From the NCBI GenBank assembly GCA_026874595.1, contig CM049318.1:27990956-28054955 (forward strand): 64,000 bases of DNA, read 5' to 3'. Within the stretch, counting starts at the first letter, position 1; each line of letters starts with the position of its first letter. Positions 56,121 to 64,000 of this stretch are shown here, in pieces. The position numbers and the translations under genes are program-made. The notes beneath the pieces were generated by a model. The model was not told the DNA's origin. It was given only the letters and a program-made list of their open reading frames with translations, and ran no database searches. Source of the DNA: Sipunculus nudus. Its lineage: Eukaryota; Annelida; Sipuncula; Golfingiida; Sipunculidae.

Positions 56121-59100
56121 CAGACAGACAGACAGTGAGGGAAATAGAGAGAAAGAGAGATGCAAATGATACATGTTGAATATTTCCGCGATTCTTTATT
56201 TTTAATTTTCCCGTTAAATTATATCTCTAGTTCTTATTATAATTCTCTTCCTCTGCTGTAGATGATGTGATGATCATCAAGTCTATGATGGACCAGTATC
56301 GTCGTATGTGGATGACGACTCACACCTCCTACGTAGAGTTCCAGATACGATGGTGCCAGGAGGCGCATCTCGCTATGTACACAAACAGCGCACAAGAGGA
56401 CACCTTCCTATACCAGGTAGATAGATTAACACAATCGATTAACACTACACAGATTGTATACTACACTTTGGAGGTTGAAATAAAAGTTTGCCGGGGTGAG
56501 GGATGGTTATACAAAATACATGTATATGTATTCAGGTCCGTGGGCTGACGGTGAAAAATTTGGGCCCCTTTTGCTCCGGTTTCCCCGAATTTTTATCAAC
56601 ATAATTCGCCCCAGCGTTCAAATGTCACTTTAGCTGGATTGCTATCAATGCATTGTTGCTTATTTTTAAATTGAGTCTAAGTGTATGTTACCAAAGATGT
56701 CGCTTAATATATAGAAATAAGGGTAGTTATGTTACTATGGTACCGGTACCGTTAAACAATATGAGGTGATCTCCATATATAAAACGGTTTCAGTACCTTC
56801 TTGAAAGAAATGTAAACATGCCTTTACAGATGTATGAATTTGTATATATGTGTGTGTGTGTGTGTTTGTGCGCCTTGCATTGTCGTATCAATGCTTGAAG
56901 AGTCTTTGAAATCAATATAACCTGAGATTTAATACTGGATATAATACTGGATAAAAGAAGTAGATAATTAGTGTTTCATAACTGTAAAAAATATGTTTGA
57001 GTCTAAGATCAGAATTGGGCGTAAATATAAACCTTTTTTGTTATGTTTGCTCCTTATTAGGGCGAGCTTCAAACATTACGCTTGTTTAAATACACATACT
57101 ATATTTATTTACAGGTGATCCTCGGTTATGAAAGCAACACCAAAATACAGATCCGTGCTACACAGAGTGGCCGCGTGGTGGCCGAGCGGACGCTTCCCGA
57201 CCACCTGAGCTGTACCGAGATGAGACGTTTCTGGGTGAGCTGGAAGGACGACACCATCGCTGTAGGACGAGGGAACTACCCGGCACAGGGACTGGTAGAG
57301 TGGCGAACCATAGGAGACCCGCAGTTGGTTAACGCTGTCTCCGTGAAGACGGTGACAACGGGACCAGTCATGACCGGGGAGTGGGAGTTCAGCAGGAATT
57401 TAGGTAAGGATACAGTAAAGGACTTGGATAGAATAGATAATAATATATGCGGTCATGGTAAAATCAAGATGGTAGGCCAGCAGAATGAACAGTTAGGCGA
57501 GATATTAAGGGTTCAGCAAAGAAGGAAGAGAAGTCCAGACGGTTTGGTTATGGTACAATCCGCGCAAGGCTCCGGGGTTCAGGGGAAATTTAGTAAGTGT
57601 ACCCTATAAAAGGTAATAGGAGATTAGAAGAATGTCCGGTTAGCCTTGTAACTGCGGCTCATAAAAAATTGTAGAAAGGATACATTCCAGAAAAGGGCAG
57701 GATTTCGGCCCGTGGATTTCTAAGGATACATTAAAGCTTTGGGCTAGGGGATCAGAACAAAGTTTGGTAGAGTACAGCCAAGGCGGAAATGGTTCGTGCA
57801 GCTGTAGGTTTGGCTAGGATACAACCAAGACGAGGGACCATGTTGTCAGCTGCCAGTATGGTAAGGATAAATACAAAACGGGAGACAAAAACTTCATATA
57901 GAAAAACGGATAGGATATAAACAAGACGAGTGAGCATGACTTCACGGGGAAGCACGGAAAGGATACAACGAAGACGTGAGAGCTTGACCTCAGAGGGAAG
58001 TATGGTAAGGATATATCAAAGACCGGAGGGCAAGACATCAGAGGGAAATACGGTAAGGATACAACCAAGACGGGAGAGCATGACATCAAAGGGATGTACG
58101 GTAAGGTTACAACCAGGACGGGAGAGCATGACATCAGAGGGAAGTACGGTAAGGATACAACCAAGACGGGAAGGCAAGACATCAGAGGGAAGTACGGTAA
58201 GGATACAACCAGGACGGGAGGGCAAGACATCGGAGGGAAGTACGGTAAGGATACAACCAAGACGGGAGAACATGACATCAAAGGGAAGTACGGTAAGGTT
58301 ACAACCAGGACGGGAGAGCATGACATCAGAGGGAAGTACGGTAAGGATACAACCAAGACGGGAAGGCAAGACATCAGAGGGAAGTACGGTAAGGATACAA
58401 CCAGGACGGGAGGGCAAGACATCAGAGGGAAGTAAGGTAAGGATACAACCAAGACGGGAGAGCATGACATCAAAGGGAAGTACGGTAAGGATACAACCAG
58501 GACGGGAGGGCAAGACATCAGAGGGAAGTACGGTAAGGATACAACCAAGACGGGAGAGCATGACATCAAAGGGAAGTACGGTAAGGATACAACCAGGACG
58601 GGAGAGCATGACATCAGAGGGAAGTACGGTAAGGATACAACCAAGACGGGAAGGCAAGACTTCAAAGGGAAGTAAGGTAAGGATACAACCAGGACGGGAG
58701 GGCAAGACATCAGAGGGAAGTACGGTAAGGATACAACCAGGATGGGAGGGCAGACATCAGAGGGAAGTACGGTAAGGATACAACCAGGACGGGAGGGCAG
58801 ACATCAGAGGGAAGTACGGTAAGGATACAACCAGGAATGGCGGGCAAGACATCAGAAGGAAGTAAGGTAAGGATACAACCAAGACGGGAAGGCAAGACAT
58901 CAGAGGGAAGTACGGTAAGGATACAACCAGGACGGGAGGGCAGACATCAGAGGGAAGTACAGTAAGGATACAACCAGGACGGGAGGGCAAGACATCACAA
59001 GGAAGTAAGGTAAGGATACAACCAAGACGGGAAGGCAAGACTTCAGAAGGAAGTAAGGTAAGGATACAACCAAGACGGGAAGGTAAGACTTCAGACGGAT

Positions 59101-61140
59101 AAAGGGAAGGATACAACCAAGACGTTAAGGCAAGACTTCAGAAGGAAGTAAGGTAAGGATACAACCAAGACGGGAAGGCAAGACTTCAGAGGGAAGTAAG
59201 GTCAGGATACAACCAAGACGGGAAGGCAAGACTTCAGAGGGAAGTACGGTAAGGATACAACCAAAACGGTAGGGCAAGACATCAGAGGGAAGTAAGGTAA
59301 GGATACAACCAGGACGGGAAAGCAAGACATCAGAGGGAAGTACAGTAAGGATACAACCAAGACGGGAAGGCAAGACTTCAGAGGGAAGTAAGGTAAGGAT
59401 ACAAACAAGACGGGGAGGCAAGACTTCAGAGGGAAGTAAGGTAAGGATACAACCAGGACGGGAAAGCAAGACATCAGAGGGAAGTAAGGTTAGGATACAA
59501 CCAAGACGGGAAGGCAAGACTTCAGAGGGAAGTAAGGTAAAGATACAACCAAGACGGGGAGGCAAGACTTCAGAGGGAAGTAAGGTAAGGATACAACCAA
59601 GACGGGGAGGCAAGACTTCAGAAGGAATTAAGGTAAGGATACAACCAAGACGGGAAGGCAAGACTTCAGAGGGAAGTAAGGTAAGGATACAACCAAGACG
59701 GGAAGGCAAGACTTCAGAGGGAAGTAAGGTAAGGATACAACCAAGGCGGGAAGGCAAGACTTCAGAGGGAAGTAAGGTAAGGATACAACCAAGACGGGAA
59801 GGCAAGACTTCAGAGGGAAGTAAGGTAAGGATACAACCAAGACGGGAAGGCAAGACTTCAGAGGGAAGTAAGGTAAGGATACAACCAAGGCGGGAAGGCA
59901 AGACTTCAGAGGGAAGTAAGGTAAGGATACAACCAAGACGGGAAGGCAAGACTTCAGAGGGAAGTAAGGTAAGGATACAACCAAGACGGGAAGGCAAGAC
60001 TTCAGAGGGAAGTAAGGTAAGGATACAACCAAGATGGGAAGGCAAGACTTCAGAAGGAAGTAAGGTAAGGATACAACCAATACGGGAAGGCAAGACTTCA
60101 GAGGGAAGTAAGATAATGATACAACCAAGACGAGAAGGTAAGACTTCAATTGGGAGTATGGTAAAGTTGAATAAATCCGGGATGATTTGTGTTTACCAGA
60201 CAGTTTAATGGAGTTAGCATATAGTATAGTATGGGTGAGGTCGACATGAGGAATTTCACAGTGAATTACTGAAAAAATTAAAATTATTAAAATGCTGATA
60301 TACGGATAATTAAGTATTAATTTAAACGTATACCCTGTATTCATATTTAAACATTGAAAAAGTGCTAACTTTATAAAATTAAACATTAAGCTGCAAGAGT
60401 ATTTTGATGAACGCGTTGCTTGAAGTAATTGGAAGCATCTTTCATTACATTCTGTAGGTGAAGAATTTGAAGTGGTCACCCGAAAGGGTCGCGATTTCAA
60501 CCAGTACTGGTTCACGGTTACAAAGAAATCCACGTTTGTGTTTGAGGTCAAGGCTTGCCAAGACGTGTATCTGGCTTTGGGACACACACCTGGTATCATA
60601 GACACAAAGACCCTGGTATTCGCAGCAGGAACCCATGGCAACATGCAATTCGAGGTGATTTTGTTAGTTAACAATACCATCCTAAGAAACACAACTTCCT
60701 CTCATCCAATTCTTGACTGCAATCAGCGGCGGGCGTTCTGGCTGCGATGGTGGAAGGATTTGCTGGAAATGGGAGAGGGCGCGAATCCAGGCTCCTTGCG
60801 GACCCTCAGTTTTGAAAAACCGTCTGGTTGTGTTGTTAATGCCATCTCATTTGCTACAGGCCCTGAAAATGAAGGCACCTTCTTTTTCACACAAACAAAA
60901 GGTATGGTTTTCAATGTTGGTGTGTGTATCGCCCAGTACCCCCAACTAATTCATCAAGTGTACTGCTGCTGATGTTTCTCACAGTTACTTTATTTAGTTT
61001 ATATATATAACTTAAAACGGGATTACATGTATTATTTACCAGTATATACCAACCTCGAGTTTCCGTATCTATTTTTTCCGAAAATGCCTCATTCATACCC
61101 TTAACTTACATGTTTTATGTATGTATGTATGTATTTGTAT

Positions 61141-61186
<46 letters not shown>

Positions 61187-63535
61187 TTCAGTCGATACAG
61201 AAAATGCTGAATAGAGAATGTCAACTGAGTATGAAACACGTTTGGGCGTTGGGTGGCTAATTCGAGTAACAGATGCCTGACGATCGGCGGAATGCAAACA
61301 CCAACTTCAACATCGGCGTTAAACTCCGAGTAACAATTAATTGCCCGACGTTTATTATATATGTGTGTGTGTGTGTGTGTTGGACATGGTTCTTCATCAG
61401 TATAGCGAGTTCCACACCCTTGCCTTGTTCTGCCTATTTTTAACCTTCTTAATTTCCAGGTAACGTTTATTCCGTGTTGGTACGGCCAGAAATGGGGGAA
61501 TATCCGATCTGGGCCGTGCCTCACCGGACTTTGTTCCACACACGTTTCCGTGTGGCAACGTGTAAAGACGCGAAATTATCCTTAACCAGAGGGATTATGG
61601 ATACTAGCAACATGTACGTCTTATCAATAGGTGGAAACGACAACACCATGTCCTATTTAAAGTATGTATTTAATGGAACCACATCGATCAAGGATCAGGT
61701 GTCCACTGTAGGAATACTGGATTGTAACAAACTGCATGACTTTTGGTACGCTACGAGGTATGGAGAAATCAGACTTGGTCGAAATATGCCCCTTGGCCAA
61801 AGGTTACTGAGTTTATACGTTGGGGAAAGGATCTATTCTATGCAGGTCATCGCTCTGTCATCCCCCAGTACAAACAATAGCATTTGGACTTTGGACGAGC
61901 AAGACAGTAAGTATTTCTTAATCATTGCGTTTTCTACATGAATGAAAATAAATAATGATTGTTTTCCATTATGATTTCAGGATATGATAATTATAAATTA
62001 ATAATATATTGTCATTTATACTATTTGCCTTATCAATTCGTGTTTTGTGACTTCACGATTACAGCGATCCACAAAAAATGAGCAGCCAATGCTGATTTAC
62101 TGGAATAACCATACACAATACTCCGTCGTTATATCTCCGCTAGATGGCATGGGAATTATTTTTCCTTGGTCACTTGCCTGTTTACATGGTTTGCCTGATA
62201 GCAAAATGTTGTAAAATGTAATGGGCAGATATTGATGGAGGGTCAGGATAACACCAAGAAAACAATCCATGAAAGTTTTGTTGGTATCGATTACCATTAA
62301 ATATTTCTTTACTGTTGAAAGATAGGACAGTTATTTACCGTGTTCGAGGTCCGCGTAATTCCTTTGTATCGGAAGCTTACAAGAGAACCATTCTTGTGAA
62401 CACTAAAACTTAACATTGTAAAGTTTTGTTAGGTACCTGGAGGGGTCTCAGACTACAACACTAGTGTACCTCTATTTATACAGTGAAAACCGTATCGTTT
62501 GTGACTCTGGGTGACGGTTCGTACATGCACTGGGCGTCGGTCTTGGACAACCCTTACCTCGTTTTCAACGTGAAGGCGTGTGGACAGGTTTCGCTGGTTC
62601 TGGTTAGTAAAATGTACAACACCAACTTTAACTCGTATGAGATTGAGCTCGGCAGGCCAGACGGCCAGAGCGTCATCCGGGAAAGCGTGTCAGGTGCCGT
62701 CAGAGCTTCCGCTGACACACCCACTGGGCTTGTCCAGTGTAACGAAACGCTGACCGCCTGGATCGGTTGGGAAGATATCAGAATCCAGGTGGGACAGGGA
62801 GGCAGATACGGTTATAACACGTTTCTCCAATGGAAACCTGCGTTGATTCACCAAATCAACGCCATTGGTGTGACTACTGGAGATAGAAATCAAGGGTACT
62901 GGGAGTTCCCAAAGTTTACTGGTGAGTATTTTTTTCATATATTCCCTGTCTAATGGATAAGATGTCCTGTGGCAGCCGTTGTTGCCCATGTTTCCAAATA
63001 TCTGATAGATTATGTGTGTTCTAGGACATCTCACGTTGAATACGATCCTAATATAAGTAAATATGCATGCAGTCCTTATACATGTACAAGTTTATTTCTA
63101 CACCAGTCATAAGCGAAAGTCGGGTAATACCTAGGCCTACACACAGAAGCATAAAGATTAAAACCTGTGTAAATATATGAAAAAATATGAAAAAAATACT
63201 GTGACAACAATAAAATAATTTAAACACTTAAAAGCAATGATTGAGTCAATGGTAATTTTGGAATATGATTATGAAGCAAAAACACAGAATAAATGCTGAC
63301 AAGATAAAACCGTCCTTTTCGCTTTTTACAGAAGGGTTTCACAGCATGTCAACAAGATACAACCTCCCTCCATCCACCTGGATAGAGACAAACGAGACGA
63401 TGAAGTGGTTTAAGGTGATGGCCTGTAAGGAGGTCCTGGTATATGTCAGCTCGGGAGTCGGGGTTATGAACGGGACCGCCTTCCTCGTTACACTGGGCTA
63501 CGAAAGAGACAGCCTGTCTTCAATCAAAGACCTAG
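39971..63535 (+). CDS. Gene B: secreted or membrane protein with at least ten and a half FAMeT modules, 3' end outside window
   Basis: Eighteen coding exons give 4846 nt in one frame: 39971-40046, 46253-46551, 47584-47716, 48018-48305, 49173-49319, 49727-50182, 50424-50894, 51688-51903, 52428-52646, 52948-53073, 53597-53809, 55352-55576, 56262-56416, 57115-57403, 60458-60901, 61460-61906, 62484-62921 and 63332-63535. The protein starts with a signal peptide, and modules 1-7 follow the same order as gene A. Modules 8-10 are single exons and module 11 is cut by the window edge. Many N-glycosylation sequons (N-G-T, N-N-T, N-G-S) fit an extracellular protein. The Cys pair recurs in every module. 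No catalytic motif is recognised. One intron (after 55576) has a GC donor. The ends of the exon chain are set by splice consensus only. Confidence 0.87.
40051..40140. repeat. Exact 45-bp tandem duplication next to the gene B exon 1 donor
   Basis: 40051-40095 and 40096-40140 are identical (GTCTCTTTACATGTTGATCT, then GTCTCGTGATTAATAATTACAATTA). The first copy begins four bases inside the intron, so it overlaps the end of the donor consensus. Confidence 0.95.
40178..40395. repeat. CT-rich low-complexity tract
   Basis: Runs of TCTCACTCTC, CTCTCTTT and (CTGT)n words. The Ser/Leu/Cys-rich frames here are not coding. Confidence 0.92.
41325..41765. repeat. Two diverged copies of a 145-bp repeat
   Basis: 41325-41470 and 41615-41765 share GGTG(C/A)CATGTT, TAATT, TTCCCC, AATTAG, TTGCATATAT, AAATAAGCAA and CACATG in the same order, about 290 bp apart. 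Confidence 0.65.
45979..46184 (-). repeat. Dispersed repeat family D, copy 2
   Basis: Reverse-complement match of 28516-28717, including GGTGGTATGACC, GGGCCCGCAGGTGC, GGCCTGGTTAACGCCAGG and CTGCCCTGCC. Confidence 0.72.
46253..46551 (+). CDS. Gene B exon 2, module 1 N-terminal part
   Basis: The acceptor is ATCATTTCAG and the donor is AAGC|gtaagt. The exon is 299 nt, phase 1 to 0. It encodes V-W-L-I-T-D-Q, F-N-L-K-A-C-S-D-A-Y-I-A-L, Y-E-V-I-L-G, F-L-S-C and F-W-I-Q-F. It has an N-G-T sequon. Confidence 0.9.
46857..47050. mobile_element. hAT-like small element, family with 27722-27880
   Basis: 194 bp. The left end is CAGAAGCGAATCCGG and the right end is CCTGGATCCGCCCCTG, whose complement CAGGGGCGGATCCAGG is an end type common in hAT-like elements. 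The flanking octamers (GTATAATA, TGATAAAA) agree at only five of eight positions. Confidence 0.7.
47584..47716 (+). CDS. Gene B exon 3, module 1 C-terminal part
   Basis: The acceptor is GATTTTAG and the donor is GCCG|gtttgt (weak). The exon is 133 nt, phase 0 to 1, same length as gene A 11254-11386. It encodes V-G-R-G-D-Q-V-G, W-R-D-P-S-P-R-P-V-N-A-I-S and G-Q-T-G-R-W-T-F. Confidence 0.88.
48018..48305 (+). CDS. Gene B exon 4, module 2 N-terminal part
   Basis: The acceptor is TACTTCAAG and the donor is CAAG|gtcagt. The exon is 288 nt, phase 1 to 1. It encodes I-S-F-R-V-Q-A-C-K-D-A-T-V-A-L-A, T-P-D-I-L-S-C and F-W-I-S-W-Q. Confidence 0.88.
48306..49172. other. Gene B intron inside module 2
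   Basis: About 870 bp, AT-rich. A reading frame at 48582-48860 resembles nothing known. The intron is in the same position and phase as the gene A intron 9406-9783. Confidence 0.5.
49173..49319 (+). CDS. Gene B exon 5, module 2 C-terminal part
   Basis: The acceptor is GTATTTTAG and the donor is TTGT|gtaagt. The exon is 147 nt, phase 1 to 1. It encodes I-E-A-G-R-G, I-G-A-L-S-I-T-T and G-S-W-E-L-R-S-V-L. A (GA)n tract follows 25 bp into the intron. Confidence 0.87.
49344..49390. repeat. (GA)n microsatellite
   Basis: About 23 GA units, seen directly, in the intron between modules 2 and 3 of gene B. Confidence 0.96.
49727..50182 (+). CDS. Gene B exon 6, complete module 3
   Basis: The acceptor is AAATTTCAG and the donor is TCTG|gtacat (weak). 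The exon is 456 nt, phase 1 to 1, the same length as gene A 8391-8846. It encodes L-T-F-K-L-K-A-C-H-S-A, V-V-D-C, F-W-I-S-W, I-Q-I-G-R-G and E-W-E-F-P-E. Confidence 0.92.
50424..50894 (+). CDS. Gene B exon 7, complete module 4 without the gene A intron
   Basis: The acceptor is AAATTACAG and the donor is GAAG|gtaaaa. The exon is 471 nt, phase 1 to 1. It encodes V-P-D-R-T-W-Q-V-F-K-L-H-A-C-S-E-A, T-D-T-H-S-Y-E-I-T-F-G, V-L-D-C, Y-W-V-E-W and G-T-W-E-F-G-E-T-E-G. Gene A splits this module at 5582/4815. Confidence 0.9.
50895..51687. other. Gene B intron between modules 4 and 5
   Basis: About 790 bp, AT-rich, with a short purine repeat (GGGAGACA) near 51525-51545. No exon is recognised. Confidence 0.5.
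51688..51903 (+). CDS. Gene B exon 8, module 5 N-terminal part
   Basis: The acceptor is ACTTTTAG and the donor is TCAG|gtgaga. The exon is 216 nt, phase 1 to 1. It encodes V-I-T-P-G-A, F-T-F-S-V-K-C-C-G-S-A-Q-V-R-L, Y-T-I-A-L-G and V-N-G-T-S. V-I-T-P-G is shared with gene A module 5. Confidence 0.88.
51904..52427. other. Gene B intron inside module 5, absent from gene A
   Basis: About 520 bp, AT-rich. No repeat or element could be recognised that would mark an inserted intron. Confidence 0.55.
52428..52646 (+). CDS. Gene B exon 9, module 5 C-terminal part
   Basis: The acceptor is CTAATCAAG and the donor is ATAG|gtcagt. The exon is 219 nt, phase 1 to 1. It encodes G-V-L-S-C-D-V-S, F-W-V-T-W-S-G, I-K-V-G-R-G-Q, W-T-A-P-E and V-W-S-I-D-K-R-I-G. 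W-T-A-P and the final I-G match gene A module 5. Confidence 0.88.
52948..53073 (+). CDS. Gene B extra 42-codon exon with no gene A counterpart
   Basis: The acceptor is GACACAG and the donor is TGTGG|gtcagt. The exon is 126 nt, phase 1 to 1, so it can be used or skipped without a frame change. It reads Q-Y-Q-A-G-R-F-V-S-S, V-P-W-R-E-G-D-S-D-V-L-S-F-Y-E-P and N-G-S-C-V-V. The L-S-F-Y-E-P-S-V-N segment faintly recalls the L-x-W-x-D-P-x-V-N strand of a FAMeT C-terminal half, but no Trp-Glu-Phe end follows. It may be an orphan half module, a different small domain, or a false exon. Confidence 0.5.
53074..53596. other. Gene B intron
   Basis: About 520 bp, AT-rich, with nothing recognised. Confidence 0.5.
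53597..53809 (+). CDS. Gene B exon 11, module 6 N-terminal part
   Basis: The acceptor is CAATTTCAG and the donor is ATAG|gtaaca. The exon is 213 nt, phase 1 to 1. It encodes Y-D-R-L-W-L-P, F-L-F-R-V-M-A-C-Q-N-V-R-I-A-L and A-Y-E-V-V-F-G. It aligns with gene A 2835-3044. Confidence 0.88.
53810..55351. other. Gene B 1.5-kb intron inside module 6
   Basis: AT-rich. Near 53881-53930 and 54180-54240 there are repeated ATCGATTA/TAATCGAT words, and a poly-G run lies at 55165-55176. No exon is recognised. Confidence 0.5.
55352..55576 (+). CDS. Gene B exon 12, module 6 C-terminal part, GC donor
   Basis: The acceptor is TGACACTAG. The exon is 225 nt, phase 1 to 1. It encodes V-L-S-C-S-E-S-E-P-L-W-I-R-W, I-S-M-G-M-G, E-F-T-D-P-H-P-H-P-I-H-A-L-S and W-D-L-S-E-I-E-G. 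The border predicted from gene A falls at GAAG|gcgagt, a GC donor. No GT donor is available at that codon. Confidence 0.86.
55577..55582 (+). promoter_or_regulatory. Non-canonical GC 5' splice site
   Basis: AAG|GCGAGT after module 6 of gene B. Gene A has AAG|GTATAC at the same codon. GC-AG introns are a known minor class and need a strong consensus otherwise, which AAG and GAGT provide here. Confidence 0.65.
56037..56160. repeat. (TA)n then (GA)n/(CAGA)n compound microsatellite
   Basis: About 24 TA units, then GAGAGA and CAGACAGA runs, seen directly, about 100 bp before the module 7 acceptor. Confidence 0.96.
56262..56416 (+). CDS. Gene B exon 13, module 7 N-terminal part
   Basis: The acceptor is CTGCTGTAG and the donor is CCAG|gtagat. 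The exon is 155 nt, phase 1 to 0. It encodes D-D-V-M-I-I-K, Y-V-E-F-Q-I-R-W-C-Q-E-A-H-L-A-M-Y and L-Y-Q. D-D-x-V/M-I-I-K also opens gene A module 7. Confidence 0.87.
56417..57114. other. Gene B intron inside module 7
   Basis: About 700 bp. A short (GT)n run lies near 56849-56864. No other feature. Confidence 0.5.
57115..57403 (+). CDS. Gene B exon 14, module 7 C-terminal part
   Basis: The acceptor is TATTTACAG and the donor is TTTAG|gtaagg. The exon is 289 nt, phase 0 to 1. It encodes V-I-L-G-Y-E-S-N, H-L-S-C-T-E-M-R-R-F-W-V-S-W, I-A-V-G-R-G and G-E-W-E-F-S-R-N-L-G. The intron right after the donor starts GGTAAGGATACA, the same words that open each unit of the 48-bp minisatellite further on. 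Confidence 0.9.
57404..60457. other. Gene B 3-kb intron between modules 7 and 8
   Basis: Most of it is the 48-bp minisatellite (57810-60165). The first 400 bp contain scattered degenerate versions of the same words (AAGGATACA at 57406, 57677 and 57723). The last 290 bp are AT-rich and unremarkable. Confidence 0.8.
57810..60165. repeat. 48-bp minisatellite, roughly 49 units, each with a splice-donor-like word
   Basis: The unit is GGATACAACCAAGACGGGAA, GGCAAGACTTCAGAGGGAAG, TAAGGTAA. It is degenerate at the left end (57810-57990). The left part mostly has GTACGGTAAGG, AGGACGGGAGGG and GACATCA. The right part (about 59000-60120) is nearly uniform with GTAAGGTAAGG, AAGACGGGAAGG and GACTTCA. In the left part a four-unit (192-bp) higher-order block repeats, for example 58102 onward and 58294 onward. 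Because 48 is a multiple of three, long frames stay open on both strands, but these are artefacts. Confidence 0.95.
60458..60901 (+). CDS. Gene B exon 15, complete module 8
   Basis: The acceptor is TTCTGTAG and the donor is AAAG|gtatgg. The exon is 444 nt, phase 1 to 1. It encodes F-V-F-E-V-K-A-C-Q-D-V-Y-L-A-L, P-I-L-D-C, F-W-L-R-W-W and G-T-F-F-F-T-Q-T-K-G (Phe in place of the usual final Trp). It has two clustered sequons (N-N-T, N-T-T). The gene A counterpart would lie outside the window. Confidence 0.9.
61139..61185. repeat. (TA)n microsatellite
   Basis: About 23 TA units with one interruption, seen directly, between modules 8 and 9. Confidence 0.96.
61460..61906 (+). CDS. Gene B exon 16, complete module 9
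   Basis: The acceptor is AATTTCCAG and the donor is GACA|gtaagt. The exon is 447 nt, phase 1 to 1. It encodes F-H-T-R-F-R-V-A-T-C-K-D-A-K-L-S-L, G-I-L-D-C-N-K-L-H-D-F-W-Y, I-R-L-G-R-N and S-I-W-T-L-D-E-Q-D. The second Trp of F-W-x-x-W is Thr here, so this is one of the more diverged modules. Confidence 0.9.
61907..62483. other. Gene B intron between modules 9 and 10
   Basis: About 580 bp, AT-rich, with nothing recognised. Confidence 0.5.
62484..62921 (+). CDS. Gene B exon 17, complete module 10
   Basis: The acceptor is TTTATACAG and the donor is ACTG|gtgagt. The exon is 438 nt, phase 1 to 1. It encodes L-V-F-N-V-K-A-C-G-Q-V-S-L-V-L, Y-E-I-E-L-G, L-V-Q-C-N-E-T-L-T-A-W-I-G-W, I-Q-V-G-Q-G and G-Y-W-E-F-P-K-F-T-G. 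Confidence 0.91.
63332..63535 (+). CDS. Gene B exon 18, module 11 N-terminal part
   Basis: The acceptor is TTTTTACAG and the donor is CTAG|gtggtt (weak). The exon is 204 nt, phase 1 to 1. It encodes T-W-I-E-T-N-E, W-F-K-V-M-A-C-K-E-V-L-V-Y-V and A-F-L-V-T-L-G-Y. The C-terminal half is expected beyond the window. Confidence 0.82.
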
Positions 63536-64000
63536 GTGGTTTATAACATGTATCTTGTGAACGTTTATAGATGATTTGATTATATACGTGGAATAGATGG
63601 TCAGCTTGACAGTAGTCACCCCGATATATTAAAGATAACGAACTTTTAAAACATATCAGGGGTTGATAAGTTTATTTCTATGTCTATATATCGGTAGCAT
63701 TTTGTAGGTGGACCCATTTATGTCCCTTTGAGTGCAAAAATAGCAAGTTCATTTTTTTTCTTTTTTTTCTCTCTCTACTGTCATTTTTTATTTGTGCTAG
63801 ATCTACAGTATGGCAGATTTTCAAAAGCCGAAATTTAGGCACAATATTACGCCTACGTCATAGATTTGCATCTGCTATTTATATTTAACCGAAGAAGTAT
63901 TCTAGTTATCAGTGGGCCATTGATACACCTAGTCTAAATTGTTTTTATTGTTTATACTATCATATTCAAAGTCTGATAATCCTAATGCTTCGAATTTGTA
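63536..64000. other. Right edge of window, intron of gene B
   Basis: AT-rich with no exon or repeat recognised. The second half of module 11 is not present. Confidence 0.6.

Noticed and set aside
57810-60165. CRISPR array
   Set aside because: The units are directly adjacent without unique spacers, in an animal intron.
57814-60692. Long minus- and plus-strand reading frames (up to 354 codons) over the minisatellite
   Set aside because: The 48-bp unit is a multiple of three, so several frames stay open by arithmetic. The peptides are pure 16-residue repeats, and splice structure places the array in a gene B intron.

Overview
The window is animal nuclear DNA, most probably from a mollusc and perhaps a bivalve. 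Genes are split into short exons with GT-AG introns. The sequence is AT-rich and full of (TA)n, (CT)n and poly-G tracts, small terminal-inverted-repeat elements, CR1-like LINEs and a gypsy-type LTR relic. No prokaryotic, organellar or viral genome signature was seen.

The main content is a family of secreted or membrane proteins built from tandem farnesoic-acid-O-methyltransferase-like (FAMeT, Methyltransf_FA) modules. Despite the family name, these modules show no SAM-binding motif. Each is about 145-157 residues with this signature: W near the start, F-x-(V/L)-(K/R)-x-C, a (V/I/L)-x-(I/L)-G strand, (L/I)-x-C, F-W-(V/I)-x-W, (I/V)-x-V-G-x-G, then W-(E/x)-F at the end. Two cysteines recur in nearly every module. 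Gene A (minus strand) starts at 15350 with a signal peptide and runs off the left edge at 515. It has 13 coding exons and 7 modules here, 3166 coding nt. Gene B (plus strand) starts at 39971 and runs off the right edge after 63535. It has 18 coding exons and 10 and a half modules, 4846 coding nt. Modules 1-7 are collinear in A and B, sometimes with identical exon lengths (module 3 is 456 nt in both, module 1B is 133 nt in both). The genes are therefore whole-gene paralogues facing away from each other. Nearly every module starts and ends in intron phase 1, so modules can be gained or lost without a frame change.

Between A and B lies locus C (minus strand, about 35.2 to 18.15 kb), a decayed third copy. 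It keeps recognisable FAMeT exons with in-frame stops and a last exon that encodes a transmembrane helix, a short basic tail and a stop (18152-18255). This suggests A and B may also end in a membrane anchor outside the window. A CR1-like LINE (30578-35071) sits inside the first FAMeT exon of C. A near-identical LINE (about 19205-23853) sits between its last exons. Both LINEs encode ORF1 with a PHD-like finger and an SGNH esterase domain, and ORF2 with an endonuclease and a YADD reverse transcriptase, each broken at different points.

Introns and spacers hold mobile and repeat DNA: an internally deleted gypsy element whose LTRs carry a tRNA-like fold (12717-14161), hAT-like and mariner-like non-autonomous elements, and a 48-bp minisatellite of roughly 49 units (57810-60165) in gene B. 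Each unit of that minisatellite carries a 5' splice-site-like sequence. Exon borders were set by hand from splice consensus, reading frame and alignment of the paralogues; none has transcript support.
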